Positions 34,001 to 43,827 of a DNA stretch of 64,000 nucleotides are shown piece by piece. Within the stretch, counting starts at the first letter, position 1, and the number at the start of each line of letters is the position of its first letter. The DNA lies in contig NC_079882.1 in NCBI RefSeq assembly GCF_029227915.1, forward strand, positions 26,045,001 through 26,109,000. Reading direction: 5' to 3'. Position numbers and translations under genes: made by a program. This stretch comes from Hydractinia symbiolongicarpus (taxonomy: Eukaryota; Cnidaria; Hydrozoa; Anthoathecata; Hydractiniidae). The notes beneath the pieces are model-generated. The model did not search any database, was not told the origin of the DNA, and saw only the letters and a list, made by a program, of their open reading frames with translations.

Positions 34001-36682
34001 CAAAAAACAGGTTCACACTTCCCTTGGTCAACACGGAATTTGGCAAAAAAGCCTTCCCATTTAGAGCTGCAAAAGTGTGGAATAATCTTCCAGACCAAGT
34101 GACCTGTGATGGAAGTCTGCTTTCGTTTAAGACTTCCATCTCGAATGTATTTGGCAAATTCTAATGGAGATCACTTTTTAACTTTTTAATTTTTGTTTTT
34201 TATTCTTTTTCTTTTCAATTTTCACAGATTATAAATGTTACTATGTTTGATTGAGCTGAGGCAGTCTAAGGTTTATCATTTTTTGTTTCTTTTTTGTTCT
34301 AGTGGCCCCCAGTGGAAACAATCCACTAACTATAGGTTTTTGTGATTTTCTGGGCTAGCCACTTTAAATATTTATTATTATTATTATTATTATTAGAACA
34401 TCTGATTTACCCCAACTTTCAAAAGTTTTTAATTCAACTTTATTTCCTTTCGTTCTTTTTTCAGACATTTTTTTAAAAAAATTATAGCCCTGATATAATC
34501 TCCACATTAACCCAGACTGAACAAACAAAATAAAATATCAACGATCCCAACAATTAATGTTTTCATTGGTTCGCAAAATTTGAAAGGAAAAAGAAACAAA
34601 TTCTTCAAAAGATAGCGGCCACACACTAGGTCGTTAGCGACCTATATCTGTTCTGCATAATACCCCTTGGTCAGTAAAAAGAAAGAAAGAAAGCAAATGG
34701 TGGCAATTAAATTCACTTCAACATTTGGTAAAGACTGCTCATGTGCGATCTATTGTGAGTTCAGTAAAAGAATGATCGTTTATTTTTAGAGTTCAGTAAA
34801 AGAATGATCGTTTATTTTTAAGGTTTATTTAGTAAATTTTCTTTGTTATAAATACAATAATTTTTAATTACAGCAACGTTTTGCGCGTGCGATAAATCGC
34901 ACACCTAAACAAATCTGCACATGTGTGGGGGCATGCGCGTGCGATCGCACGCCTCTCACGAAATGGCCTGTTCTCATTGTAGCACACATGTCCTAAGTCA
35001 CAAAAATATGCCCGAATGACTTAATAAAGTCTTTCATGCTGTCGTTTGATCTCTAAAATAGAAATTGCACGTTATAGGGTACAAATAATCTCAATGATTA
35101 TGGGGAAATACAAGCTGTACCACACTTACTGTTGAATTGGGACAAAGTCCTCAGTTTTTTGTAAACCCACTAAGATACATTATTTCGACCAATCAGCCAT
35201 TTAATAAGCATTTATTTGTATCATCCCTTTTATTTGTATCGTCAACTCAGTCACGGAAGAAAAAGGTCCGTAAGGTAGTTTATTGGTCCCATGGCCAAGG
35301 GAACACAGTACCCCAATGTTGTTACCCTCCTTAGTAAAATTTATGTCAGTAGTGTGACGGTGCTGACGTACACTTATTCCGGCCCTGATTTTATGACATC
35401 AACCTAAAACAAAAAACAAGTTATTTTTCTGAGCATGTTGAAAACTCTTGCCTTGTATTCTGGGATAAAGGTTTAAAAAATGTGACATTTTTTGAGATTA
35501 ATTAAATAATTTTTTAAACCTTTAGTGTCCATCAAAATGAATGGAAGATCCATCACAGTCAAGGGACCTAGAGGTACACTGCATAAAAGTTTCAGCCACT
35601 TAAACTTAGAGCTTACACGTGTTAACAAAAAAACCATACGGGTTGATGTTTGGTTTGCTCTGCGTAAACATCTTGCTTGCTTGAGAACAATTTGCAGTCA
35701 TATTGAAAATTTGATTAAAGGAGTACAATATGTAAGTATTATTATTTATTTGAAAATTGTCTGATCTGAACTTTGACAAAAGAAATTTTTGATATATAAT
35801 GAAACTTTTTAGCAATTAGCAAACAGTTAATATGTGTGTGTGTATGTTTATCTTCTAACAGGATAGTAACTGCAATATAAATAAGCAGCCTTTCTGGCAT
35901 TCAAAAAGGAAAAGCTTCTTAATTATTAGTAACTACATATTTTCTAAAAATTTTCAGAATATCCTAAAATATGGAATAGCTTTTTATATTTAAGGATATT
36001 TTGGAAATTTTTATACATCTAAAATCATGAAGTTTTAAATCTGTGGCTACCCTGCATCTTTTTAAGCTGATTGACGATCTTTTAGCACATTCTATGTGCA
36101 TCTAGTCGTTTAGCCCGTGGAAGAATCCAATAATCTGGTTGTTTTTCACTCGTACACATTTCCTGCATAAGTATTTCGTATTTCCACCTGTGAAGGTTCC
36201 AAAATCATGTAAAATTAAAAATAGGATCGCTACTAACTGGATATTATCTTCTTTTTAGGGTTTTCTATACAAAATGAGATCTGTGTATGCTCATTTCCCA
36301 ATCAATTTAAACATAATTGACGACGGAAAAACTGTGGAGGTTCGAAATTATCTTGGTGAAAAATACATCCGTGTTGTAAAAATGAGGGATGGCGTAATTT
36401 GCAAACCATCTGGAAATAAAGATGAAATTATTGTTGAAGGAAACGACATTGAATTAGTCTCGAATTCAGGTAAGGTTAAGTATTGTCAATAATTTTTCTC
36501 TTGGCTTAAAAAAACTGTCCGATTGTGTATTCCGATGTTACTTTATAAACTATGTTATATTATCCTTAAATTTAGCTGCGCTCATCAATCAGTGTGCTAA
36601 AGCGAAGAACAAGGACATCCGTAAATTTTTGGATGGTATATATGTTTCAGAAAAGACTACCATTGTAGCAATTGAGGATTAA
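25029..36682 (+). CDS. RPL9: 60S ribosomal protein L9 (uL6)
   Basis: Large-subunit protein near the sarcin-ricin loop. Exons: 25029-25074 ([15 protein letters not shown]), 35526-35731, 36259-36469, 36576-36682; phases join at every step. Diagnostic stretches are [63 protein letters not shown]. The predicted length, about 189 residues, matches the family. Intron 1 is 10.45 kb and packed with transposons in a gene class that normally has short introns. Exon 2 reads [14 protein letters not shown] where most animals have a WxGxRKELAxxRT pattern, a local divergence in an otherwise intact protein. All splice sites are canonical and no frame breaks exist, so the gene is probably active. Confidence 0.93.
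25361..25430. repeat. Imperfect hairpin
   Basis: TGCGCGTGCAGAAATGGGGG is followed about 20 bp later by an inverted copy TACCTCCATTTCTGTGCGCG, giving a likely foldback within the left half of the split MITE. Confidence 0.5.
25688..25875. repeat. Left subterminal array, 21-bp period
   Basis: CACTTCTCTTC[T/C] starts at 25688, 25709, 25730, 25751, 25772, a degenerate unit near 25793, then 25813 (diverged), 25833 and 25855. The first five are exactly 21 bp apart, two turns of DNA. These are likely transposase-binding sites. Confidence 0.85.
26208..26340. repeat. Tandem duplication of about 65 bp
   Basis: AATAAACATTG...AACTCGTGGTTT[A/T]CAAAAA[C/A]CAAGATAT occurs twice (about 26208-26274 and 26282-26340), inside the integrase element next to the 3' end of its gene. 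Confidence 0.6.
26385..27142 (-). pseudogene. DDE integrase-core transposase, frameshifted
   Basis: Read on the minus strand, the catalytic core is recognisable: [17 protein letters not shown] (first Asp), then [13 protein letters not shown] (second Asp), and after a stop and frameshift near 26770, [13 protein letters not shown] (the Glu). Further frame changes near 26630 and 26580 lead to a C-terminal part ([16 protein letters not shown]) ending at a stop near 26385. The motifs fit the animal 'integrase core domain' proteins that often sit in repeats (PTHR46791-like). A low-complexity ORF upstream (27142-27501, minus) may hold the N-terminal region. At least three disruptions make it inactive. 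Confidence 0.72.
27490..27625. repeat. Right subterminal array, inverted
   Basis: Six AGAAGAGAAGTG-type units with ends at 27514, 27534, 27555, 27576, 27599 and 27621 (spacing 20-23 bp), the inverse of the left array. Confidence 0.85.
27732..29863. other. RPL9 intron 1, between the two nested elements
   Basis: AT-rich intron without recognised genes, RNAs or repeats. I specifically looked for box C/D-like intronic snoRNA and found nothing convincing. Confidence 0.35.
29898..30451 (-). pseudogene. Zinc-finger N-terminal fragment of a hAT-type transposase-derived gene
   Basis: Two exons in phase: 30451-30251 and 30176 to a stop at 29898. The first encodes [20 protein letters not shown] followed by VCARYKTE; across the junction comes [16 protein letters not shown]. 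The Cys-x2-Cys followed by a spaced His-x-H-like end resembles the TTF/BED-type finger of ZBED and ZNF862-like proteins. The catalytic part is absent and the reading frame runs almost into the TIR, so this is a fragment. Confidence 0.45.
30652..34164 (+). CDS. LINE polyprotein: PHD-like finger, endonuclease, reverse transcriptase
   Basis: About 1,170 residues from the first in-frame ATG (an upstream extension to 30592 would need a non-ATG start). Order (numbered from 30592): hydrophobic N-terminus; near residue 157 a 2A-like motif [12 protein letters not shown]; a Cys/His finger at about 170-215 (CSSCLKP...[13 protein letters not shown]...CSPC); an AP-type endonuclease starting [12 protein letters not shown] (about 264), with ILGDFNCN and GISDHNLVY; a reverse transcriptase with [34 protein letters not shown] and the catalytic YADDT near 927. 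It ends in the usual C-terminal region, with [13 protein letters not shown]. No stop or frameshift interrupts it, so the copy is young. The finger plus single-ORF layout fits CR1-type elements. Confidence 0.88.
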   Translation: MVALLCCGFLLLLLCNIVRKWACLRSFKHSFGRAHNRRMISLRLKNNFTQVGNPTFTLKLIFVFVVFLSNTKPSFKSSSPNNNEMSRLDRSFFSISSLDACNRVSESQLTLQLKLMALSKLKPSRHKYFYFLILLSGDICLNPGPVKYPCSSCLKPVAKTHKALSCDKCGLWAHKKCERISDKKYQQFMKTPEDKLFFVCSPCLSRNLPFANEESFGDEIPDNINITIDENFDFEAIRNGKGLKMAHLNINGLSSKLDYVKLLLHQTKLDVFSICETKIDDTITDNDVKIDGYVCYRNDRNRRGGGVLIFVNENLDSHLLKHLYFENVESLWVKVCLKKTKPIYVCGVYRPPGGSDLQSTENLCTHFKQCFNKLPKEKEVFILGDFNCNMLSKYALSSKIKELCSTLFLKQHITEPTRVTENSSTLIDLILSNSSCISKTGVMDLGISDHNLVYVIRKFKRPKFEPKTCKVRSYKNFSKEAFLKDLRNLDWSYFNNYDDLDEACEKLNKNVKTVADKHAPFKTHRFSGRVEAWVTDELIIAIKERDFLKRKASKTKSIIDWEAFKQKRNQVIGLKNRLKNEYYNDVLQDFQKRPKQLWKTLKKLVPDKSGNTTSIKRVVQNDGTETSHPKEISNTFNSFFVSVGAKLASKFSSDTTNVNPPVSGHDFRWARIETKSVEKIISSLKLNKATGLDGIGSRLLKAGSSVLSIYLSSLFNKSLFTGYVPKCWKTKRVSPIFKSGNKTDPTNYRPISILPIPMKIFEKLVHEQMSHFISEHNFLNDRQSGFRKLFSTETAVVDVSDFILTELDQHNFVCAVLIDLKKAFDTVDHKILLKKLWCFGIRDAAFDWFESYLTDRMQLTLVNDTGSDLLHEDAFGVPQGSVLGPLLFLLYIDDLKSVINSNYHHLYADDTIIISSHKNLDTLVSQVELELSQVDLWLNNNKMTINTDKTETIFFGNHSQLKKVENKTINYMGIPLKRSEKVKYLGVTFDQKMQWEKHINDINRKILIKYSKIRTIASCLTPHTKNLLINALVMPYFHYCSSAWACATQGRLGKLEKRLKCVRTFLGKEREYSMNNLLIKNDAILVFKAMNHIAPDYMRSKFLLTKNCHNHQTRGASKNRFTLPLVNTEFGKKAFPFRAAKVWNNLPDQVTCDGSLLSFKTSISNVFGKF
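34373..34396 (+). repeat. (TTA)n tail of the LINE
   Basis: Eight or so TTA units mark the LINE 3' end. Confidence 0.85.
34757..34820 (+). repeat. 32-bp perfect tandem duplication
   Basis: GAGTTCAGTAAAAGAATGAT plus 12 more bases occurs twice in direct succession, in the right remnant of the hAT-like element. Confidence 0.9.
36102..36150 (-). mobile_element. Helitron 3'-end relic
   Basis: Minus strand reads CCACGGGCTAAACGACTAG, the same end as the better-preserved copy at 48931-49028, with a CTAG terminus. The hairpin partner is lost. Located in RPL9 intron 2. Confidence 0.35.
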
Positions 36683-37260
36683 GAAATACACGCCTGAAAT
36701 TACAAATTCGAGTTTTTTGTTTTTTTTTTGGTAATGTCGTATGTTTTAGGAAAATACCGTCTTCTCAAAATCTAATCCCAAATTTGACTGTAGAGTGGCA
36801 ACACTGCTAGGGATTGCTACTTGACATTTATCTCCACGCGGGTTCTATTTGACGGAATTAATTTCGCAAATTAGCCAAAAATTACGCAAATGAAATCTGC
36901 TCGCGACAATTTATGACATAACATGGAGTGCGATTTGTGATTTTATTTTCGATCGTTTATAATTGTACTCGTAAATTTAGTTTGTAGTTTAATGTCGTTA
37001 AAACCGAAAGCAAATTTGCGGTTGTTCAGCAACACAACAGTAAACATTTAAGGACATTTGATTAACTGTGCTTATAGGCAGTTTTCACGTTCTGCAGTTT
37101 CCATTTTTGACAAAAGCCGCTTTCAGTCGTTTGAGTGGATACATTTTACTTATGTGAAAGCTAATACGCCACCTTGTCTCGTGGTCAGATATACACAAAG
37201 AGAAAACAGGTCAAGGAATCAAAGTTAAATGGAATATGATATGCTCCAATGCGCAAAGTA

Positions 37261-37432
37261 CAGTCGACGCTCATTATCTCGAACCTCCGTTATCTCGAAC
37301 TTTCTCTATCTCGAACTTTTTCTTCGGTCCCTTGAGTTCGAACTTTTCATGAAATACGCTCGTTATCTCGAACTTTCGCTATCTTGAACTTTTCTTTCGG
37401 TCCCTTGGGAGTTCGAGATAACGAGCGTCGAC
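37261..37432. mobile_element. pogo/Tc1-type MITE with TATCTCGAAC repeats
   Basis: Ends GTCGACGCTCATTATCTCGA and, inverted, the same sequence at 37411-37432 (with one change). TA precedes CAGTCGAC on the left; the right terminal bases are eroded. The motif [A/G/T]TATCTCGAACT recurs inside five or so times. Confidence 0.7.
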
Positions 37433-38295
37433 AAACATTTTCTTTTTTTATTGCATTTGTGTTCCATGAGTGGTGCGATTATGCATTGAAGGCCGAAGCA
37501 AACATCTAACATTTTATTTTCGTGTTGGTTAGGATGTGGAAAAAGTCAAATTTTGCTTTCGCACACTTCAATCAAACCATTTGAATGTTAATTCTAAAAT
37601 TCAAGATGGCGAATAAGTGTATAGTCAGAAGACCCACCATAACTTTTCCCACCATCAAGTAATCGGAATTGTTAAGATGGGAAAAATCACGTTTGAGAGA
37701 AACTGAATTTGGTATCCTCGAAAACAACTGAGTTAACTATGCTATTAAGTGTATGGTAGCAGCGCTTAAACTAATTATTAGATTGCAGCGGTAAAAAACC
37801 CTGTCTCAGCTAGAGGTTACAAGAAATTAGGTGTAAAGGAGAAATGGTCAAAAGATTTTTTAACAACATTGTCAAGAAATTATAAATGGGCGATTTAGCC
37901 TTTTTTTACAGGCTCAGGAACATTGTCACTACATCTTTTTTTTCCTTTTTGTATTGCCCCTGATTCGAAAAAATTTGTATTATCGAGCAAACTATAACGA
38001 GAAAATTATAGAAAAGCCGAAAACATGTAGAAAATCAGAAAACGATAAAATATGTTAAATATGAGGACAATATATATATACTATATCTACACCCTCTTGT
38101 CTACAACTTTTTTAATAGAGCAATTATTCTTGAACTTTAGGGATTTTATATATATATTGGATCTCCTAGTAAATATCTTTGTAGTTTAGGAGCAGAATTT
38201 TAAGAGCGGCATAGTTCTTTTAATAACAAAGTATTCAAGAACAAATATAATATAATACTACAAGCAAATATTATTCTTAATCCCTTTTAATTCAA

Positions 38296-38383
38296 CAACC
38301 TCGCTTCCAGGGAATTTTGCCTTTTTTGGTTAATTTGACAGCGATAATAACGACTTAGGACGAAGAAACTTGGGGACGAGGAT
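38296..38383. mobile_element. Short foldback element, CAACCTCG family
   Basis: CAACCTCGCTTCCAGGG at 38296-38312 faces TTGGGGACGAGGA near 38370-38382. Confidence 0.5.
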
Positions 38384-38975
38384 GCTTTAAATCCTGGCTT
38401 TGTTGATATTTTGATCGAATATTCAAATGTTAAACTTTCGAAAAATTTTCCATCGCATATGTTTTGCACTCAAACGCAATAGTAAAAAGCTAAGCCAATT
38501 AGATGAAACAGTACTAAAATGCATCCAACATGAAAATCTTGTTGAATAAACCAGAAATCTTTATTCTACATAATTGAAATTTTTTGTTTGTTCCGCCCTT
38601 AATTTGAGCTCATTTGCGCTGCAAAATTAACTCGCAATCGTTCTATTATTTGCGAATTGTTTATTTATATTAAATTTAAGCAATACACTTATTCGTATTT
38701 CCTATCAGACACTATTTTCATTTTGCAATTTCTAAGCGTATAAAAAAATGCTAATTATCAGAGGACAAGTCTACTTAAATATATTTCTGTTTCCTGATGA
38801 CGCAAAAAAAGAGGGAAGGGCTAGGCTGAATAAAGAACTTATGGCAATTATGTTGCTTTGTCGATGTAAACAGTCGGAGCATTGACCTGAGTTTAACAAG
38901 CACAAAAAAAAGAGTTTGTTTGACTTTTAGATCTCTTTCTTTGTTGAAACATTGTTGATGATAAAGCCACTCTTC

Positions 38976-39087
38976 GTATGCGCCTTGTCCCCGGGGATTT
39001 TTGCCGTTCTAATAAAAAAACGGCATGGTCTACACCATGCCGTTTTTTTATTAGAACGGCAAAAATCCCCGGGGACAAGGCGCATAC
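38976..39087. repeat. Perfect palindrome, 54-bp arms, 4-nt loop
   Basis: Left arm 38976-39029 and right arm 39034-39087 are exact reverse complements, separated only by CTAC. Arms contain CTTGTCCCCGGGGA, related to the CAACCTCGTCCCCAGG end family, so this may be a two-ended foldback element collapsed onto itself. Confidence 0.95.
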
Positions 39088-39689
39088 ATTTGTTGATTGA
39101 TATTACATTATGTTTACCGGCTTTATATTTGTTTATCTGTCTTAGTAAATGCAGATTTTAAATTAATAATCATACTTTCTTTTGTGAAGTAAACTGGTTT
39201 TATAATTAGCAAGGAGCTGCTATACTGCCAACAAGAAGATATTTGATTTCAGGTATTACGATAAATTTTTATTGTACATTTATTTTTATTTTTAAGTGCA
39301 CTCATTGACCACAAAAGATAGACGAATAAAACTTTTTCTCTTTATTATTTTGTGGAAAAGTGCTAGCTCTCAATTCACCTAATTTATTCATACGTTTTTC
39401 AGTGCTAAGAAAAACGACTTGGGACGTGATCATGGTGTGCGGAAATTTGAAAACAAAAACATCATTTTCCCATTATTGGGATGTGACATAGTAACGGCTC
39501 GTAAAAGTTGAAAATTTAGAGAATTCTTCTTCACCCTTTCACTCTAGCAACCATCTTTGCATTAGAATCAATATTGTCATTTTCGTTACTCTTAACATAA
39601 GATCCTTTGCTTAGGAATACTAACTTATACAAGTGGTTAGATGGTGTTCCTTCAAAAACCAGTTCTGATAGGTTTCCATTTGTTTTGTT

Positions 39690-39943
39690 TAGTAAGTAAG
39701 TAACCGGAAGTTTTATGTCCTTCAGGATTCCCTTTTAATGGCTGCTCGTCCCCCCCGCCGACTGTAATTGTGTTACATTACCGCCAGAGATACGTATAGC
39801 ATTGCTAATTACTTGCCTGCCCACGAGCTGGTTAGCAGTAGATGGCACCAAATGAGTTGACAACACTACATGGGAAGTGCGCCGGAGAACTAGGGCCTTT
39901 ATGATTATAAGCCGAATGCTCTACCAATACACCATCTCTGCTA
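39690..39943 (-). mobile_element. tRNA-derived SINE
   Basis: On the minus strand it begins with a tRNA-like head (39943-39870). It has an A-box-like TGGTGTATTGGTAGAG and an anticodon-arm-like GGCTTATAATC, but no matching acceptor stem and a damaged B box (TAGTTCTCC). A roughly 180-bp unrelated body follows, ending with a TTACTTACTTACTAAAC tail. Confidence 0.5.
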
Positions 39944-42900
39944 GTTTAAAAATTAAAAGCGACACTGTTTTAAACACAAAGCATCTTTCATTAATAATGT
40001 TGTTGTTTTAACAATAGCAAACGTGAAACGTTGATTGTTGGCTACCCAAATGCAAAGTCGAACAAAGTCGCGCATGTCCTATTTGAAGTGAGATACGTAT
40101 TTTTCTTGACAAAATAACCCAAAAAAGAGGAGCAGAATTGATGCTTATAAAATATATCAGCATTTTTCTTTGCTTACAAAAATTTCTAACATTTTAAAAT
40201 TATAAGTGTTTTCGTCCTTTTTCTCGAGGCGCTCTCTGTTTTTTTAGGTTGAAAATAGAGAAATATATAGCATAATTTTTTCTTTGTTTCATCTCAGAAT
40301 CCCTAAAACGCTTCGCTTCAGACCTAATAGACAAGTTTACTTTATTTTACTTGTTTCAGTCTCTGCTTTAACATTGCGTATGTGTTTGCGTCGCAAATGT
40401 GAACCAGGCTGTAGCAAATTTCTAATGGCTGGCTTGCGAGAGAATTTAAGAATTTGTTAGGGATGAATCAAACTCTTTGACGAATAGAAAATATCTGCTT
40501 CAGGAATAGTTTTAAATGCAAGCTCAAAAATAGCATTATAACGAAGTTCGCATGGATATCGGGAAAGGTGAACTATCTATTAACTTCGCAAATGCGTGCT
40601 TGAAATAGGGAACGATCTAAAACGCATTTTATGTTGTTATTATTTGTAATTATACATTGCCTGGCAACTTGAATTGATTTCACAATAAGATTTCTAATCT
40701 AATGTGATATAAAAAAAATTCTGAAGTTAATCCAATAGTTATTTTATGGCTTACAAAAACAATTACAAAATCGGACGATCGGTTACACGATATAGAAATG
40801 ATCTGTTTTTAAATTATGCTTTGAGCCATTCTCAAAAAAGTGCGACATTCGTGTCCCCCATGTTCGGCACGGCCCAGACCTCTATTGGAAATATTTTTTC
40901 GAAAACCTTTTTTTCTAAAATGCGGAAAAACATATTAGATTAAAGATAAAAAAAAACAATTTTGGCATATTAACATTTTTAGTGTTGATATTCAAACAGT
41001 AGCATCTCTGATTTGGGAAAAAAGCCTGTCCCCAGCAAAAAAATCAATGTTTGGCGGTTGATAGCGCCGATTGGTTTTATATTTTAGTAGAAAGCAGTAT
41101 TTTATGATGAGAGTATATTGAAAAAGTGTTTCTCCCCAAAATTTCATGAAACCTTGGCCCAAAATAAAAAAGCTGCACTAGTTTGTAATCTGTCCTCATA
41201 ACGATAGTAACCTCCGTTACGACTTTTTAACCGCCCCTATAAATTATAGTGGAAAAGTATACGACGCCCTTTTCTGAGAATTTGAAAGCTAGTTATGTCA
41301 AATTAAAAAATTCAAAAATATTTTTATGATATTTTGACTTTTCAGGTTTTCATTGTAGTCAGAAGTTTAATTTAAAATTTATTTCGAAAGTTTGTGTTAT
41401 TTCTCGTTATGAAATAACTTCAGAGCGTTCCAATGATTGTGAACAACCACAAATATAAAAATAAACGGATCAAATAGACTTTAATCTAGATTTAAAAAAT
41501 TGTAACATACGTGACTTTTTTTTTCTATTCTCTCTTGGATTATTTTTGTTACTTATGTCTAAAAACCACATTGATTTTTGATATCTTATATTTTTTTAAA
41601 CTTTCATGTCCCATTTTAACAATTTACCATTTACTCGTTTAGTTAGTTAGGTAGATTAACGTATTATGGAAATAACTTAAATTTTTTCTTGTAATTTTTA
41701 GCTTTGACATTCCAAAGATAACTTTGTATTTCACATTCATTTTATAAGTTTGTGTTCTTCTATTTCTTTATTGTGAATATCTAAAGTCTCCCCTTCGGGT
41801 TTAAAATAAGATTGTTCGTTCATGACCATTTTTAAAAAATTAGAAGGAATTTATATCCTTGTAACGTAGGTTACACTCACTGATTTGATCCTTTTGAAGA
41901 AAATGTAAAAATCCAAATATTTTGTACTGCTAACCATGAAATTCCTTTCGTCAAGACTCTAAATTTTGTAAAAATTCGAAAAAAATATTGAAATCTGACA
42001 CATTAATTTTCCATCTTGACTACTGTCAAATGTCGAACCTTTTTGAGAATGGCTCTTTACTTGTTTGGCTGTCCGGTTGATTATGGATTTTCCCACAAGC
42101 AAAACATTAGCGCCCATTCCTCCAGCCTATGAATTTGGTTAATGTGTCTATTCTGATCACGAAATAATATTTTTTATTTATTTTCGTTTCATTATTTGAT
42201 TCATATTTATTTACATGTACTTTATTCATTTATTTATTTATTTATTGTGTGGATGTTATCCGTGTAAGAAGTACCTTATCGGACAAAGATTCGCTATCCA
42301 CAGAAATTCGTGTCAATTTTGTCTGTTTTTGAAAATCCTTGTTTAAGCTTTTTTACAGTCACTTGATACGTCCAAAGATATTTTGTCGGAAAATGCTTTG
42401 TTCGTAAAATTTTACTCCCATATGTTTTGCATTTAATGAATTAAGCACGAGTTACCTAGTTCGTAGGATAAGGCTTCTTCTAGGAAACAATTTCCTGTCA
42501 AATTGAAGCGGATAAATGATAATTGAGACTCCACAAACAACGGACAACAGACGACGATGGTACCAAAGGTGTCCGCTAATTAGAGAGTCCACTTTACTTA
42601 GCCCCCTCAGCCAGGTGGCATTTTGGAGAAATTTCAACAAGTTTTGTATTATCGCAACATTTGTTACAGCAATGTGTTTGCAGCCAAAATTAATTATTTT
42701 TGCTGGATGATATTGTGTCGAAATAGGTATGGATTTCAATTGTAGGAAATTTGCTTTTCGAGAAAACTGAAGAATTACAGCAGCTAGTAATTATTTTTTT
42801 TATGTGAACAAAGCTGAAAAAGTTACGTAGCGCCTGAGGGATGTTTCTTGCCTCTGGGACTTACGCAAAAGTACCAAAAAAATGTCATCTTGTGTGCCGT

Positions 42901-43827
42901 GTTATTTTTATCATATTGAGCACTATTACAAACATTTTAACTTTGCTGCCAATATTTAGATGTAAGATTAAAAATTTTTCTGTCTGGGAAAAATATCTCA
43001 AAAACATTTTCTTGTCTGGAAACTATTTAAACAACTTGAGATCAGCCTTTATATAAGTCCTTGCAATGGGTTGGTTCACGAAGGCGGGCTTGCACTCAAA
43101 CGAATGTTGTCGAATCGATCGATGTGTTGATGGAATCGATGTTACTAAAAATAGAACATTGCATAATCTTCGTCGAAATCAATCAAATGCAAAAGTAGGA
43201 ATGCCTTCTACTCATCTTTTGTCGATCGATTGAAATTTATCCAATGAGATCATTGGTTCTTATCCACGTGATGTAAACAAATGTAAACAAATCGACGAAG
43301 AAATAAACGTTCACTGGGACAAATTGATCCTCTTCTTACCGACGATTTTATATACTCTCGTAGCACACAAGAGTTACGGATTCTCGTAAATACCAGGGGT
43401 ATTTAAAATTGTTGACAGAACAGAGCTTGATTGTGATGTTTTAAATCTTTAACCAGAATTTGATATTCTTTTTTCCTTCCTTTCTCTATGAATTTGTCTC
43501 ACCCATAGCGTTTTCTTTTGCATTGGCCAATTTCTCTCTGCTTATTCCTTCTTCTTAAAGCAGCATCTAATTTGTGTTCTTGCCAATGTCATGTTTTCGA
43601 ATAAATTGGCGCGAAATATCAAATTTGTGTTATTGTTTTGAAATAAATGGAACGAGGCATGGTCGAATGAAAGTCAAAATTAATTTTAATAAAAACGCCA
43701 TCGATAAGTTCGACCACATTCATTGAAACCCACCTTAACATTCGAAATGGCATTCGGTCTGCAAATAGTATGTTTTGTTCTGTTTCATCAATACTGTTGT
43801 TATAGGAAGTGAAAAAGAAAATCCAGT

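Larger units (their letters stand above)
30470..34396 (+). mobile_element. CR1-like non-LTR retrotransposon (LINE), near full length
   Basis: One intact long ORF, a short 3' UTR containing CCCCCAGTGGAAACAATCCA, and a (TTA)n microsatellite tail (about 34373-34396), as is usual for CR1/L2-type LINEs. The 5' boundary is approximate. It lies inside the hAT-like element, in the sense direction of RPL9. Confidence 0.75.
29864..34970 (-). mobile_element. hAT-like TIR element containing a LINE insertion
   Basis: Perfect 13-bp terminal inverted repeats (CAGGCCATTTCGT at 29864-29876; ACGAAATGGCCTG at 34958-34970). Subterminal palindromic motifs around GTGCGATCGCACGC occur at both ends. Inside the left end are minus-strand exons encoding a zinc-finger of the kind at the N-terminus of hAT-related proteins. 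Flanks TACTCA and TTCTCA are similar over 6 bp but do not give a clear 8-bp hAT duplication. The middle is occupied by the LINE, so the pre-insertion element was roughly 1.2 kb and non-autonomous. Confidence 0.55.
36683..43827. other. Intergenic between RPL9 and GATM
   Basis: Seven kilobases without a recognisable gene. It contains the MITEs, palindrome and SINE listed separately. The last 800 bp or so should include the GATM promoter. Confidence 0.45.

Noticed and set aside
38976-39087. microRNA precursor
   Set aside because: Perfect complementarity over 54 bp with a 4-nt loop is atypical of a pre-miRNA; foldback transposon or artefact is likelier.
39870-39943. Functional tRNA-Ile(UAU) on the minus strand
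   Set aside because: No acceptor stem pairing and a damaged B box; better explained as the head of a SINE.
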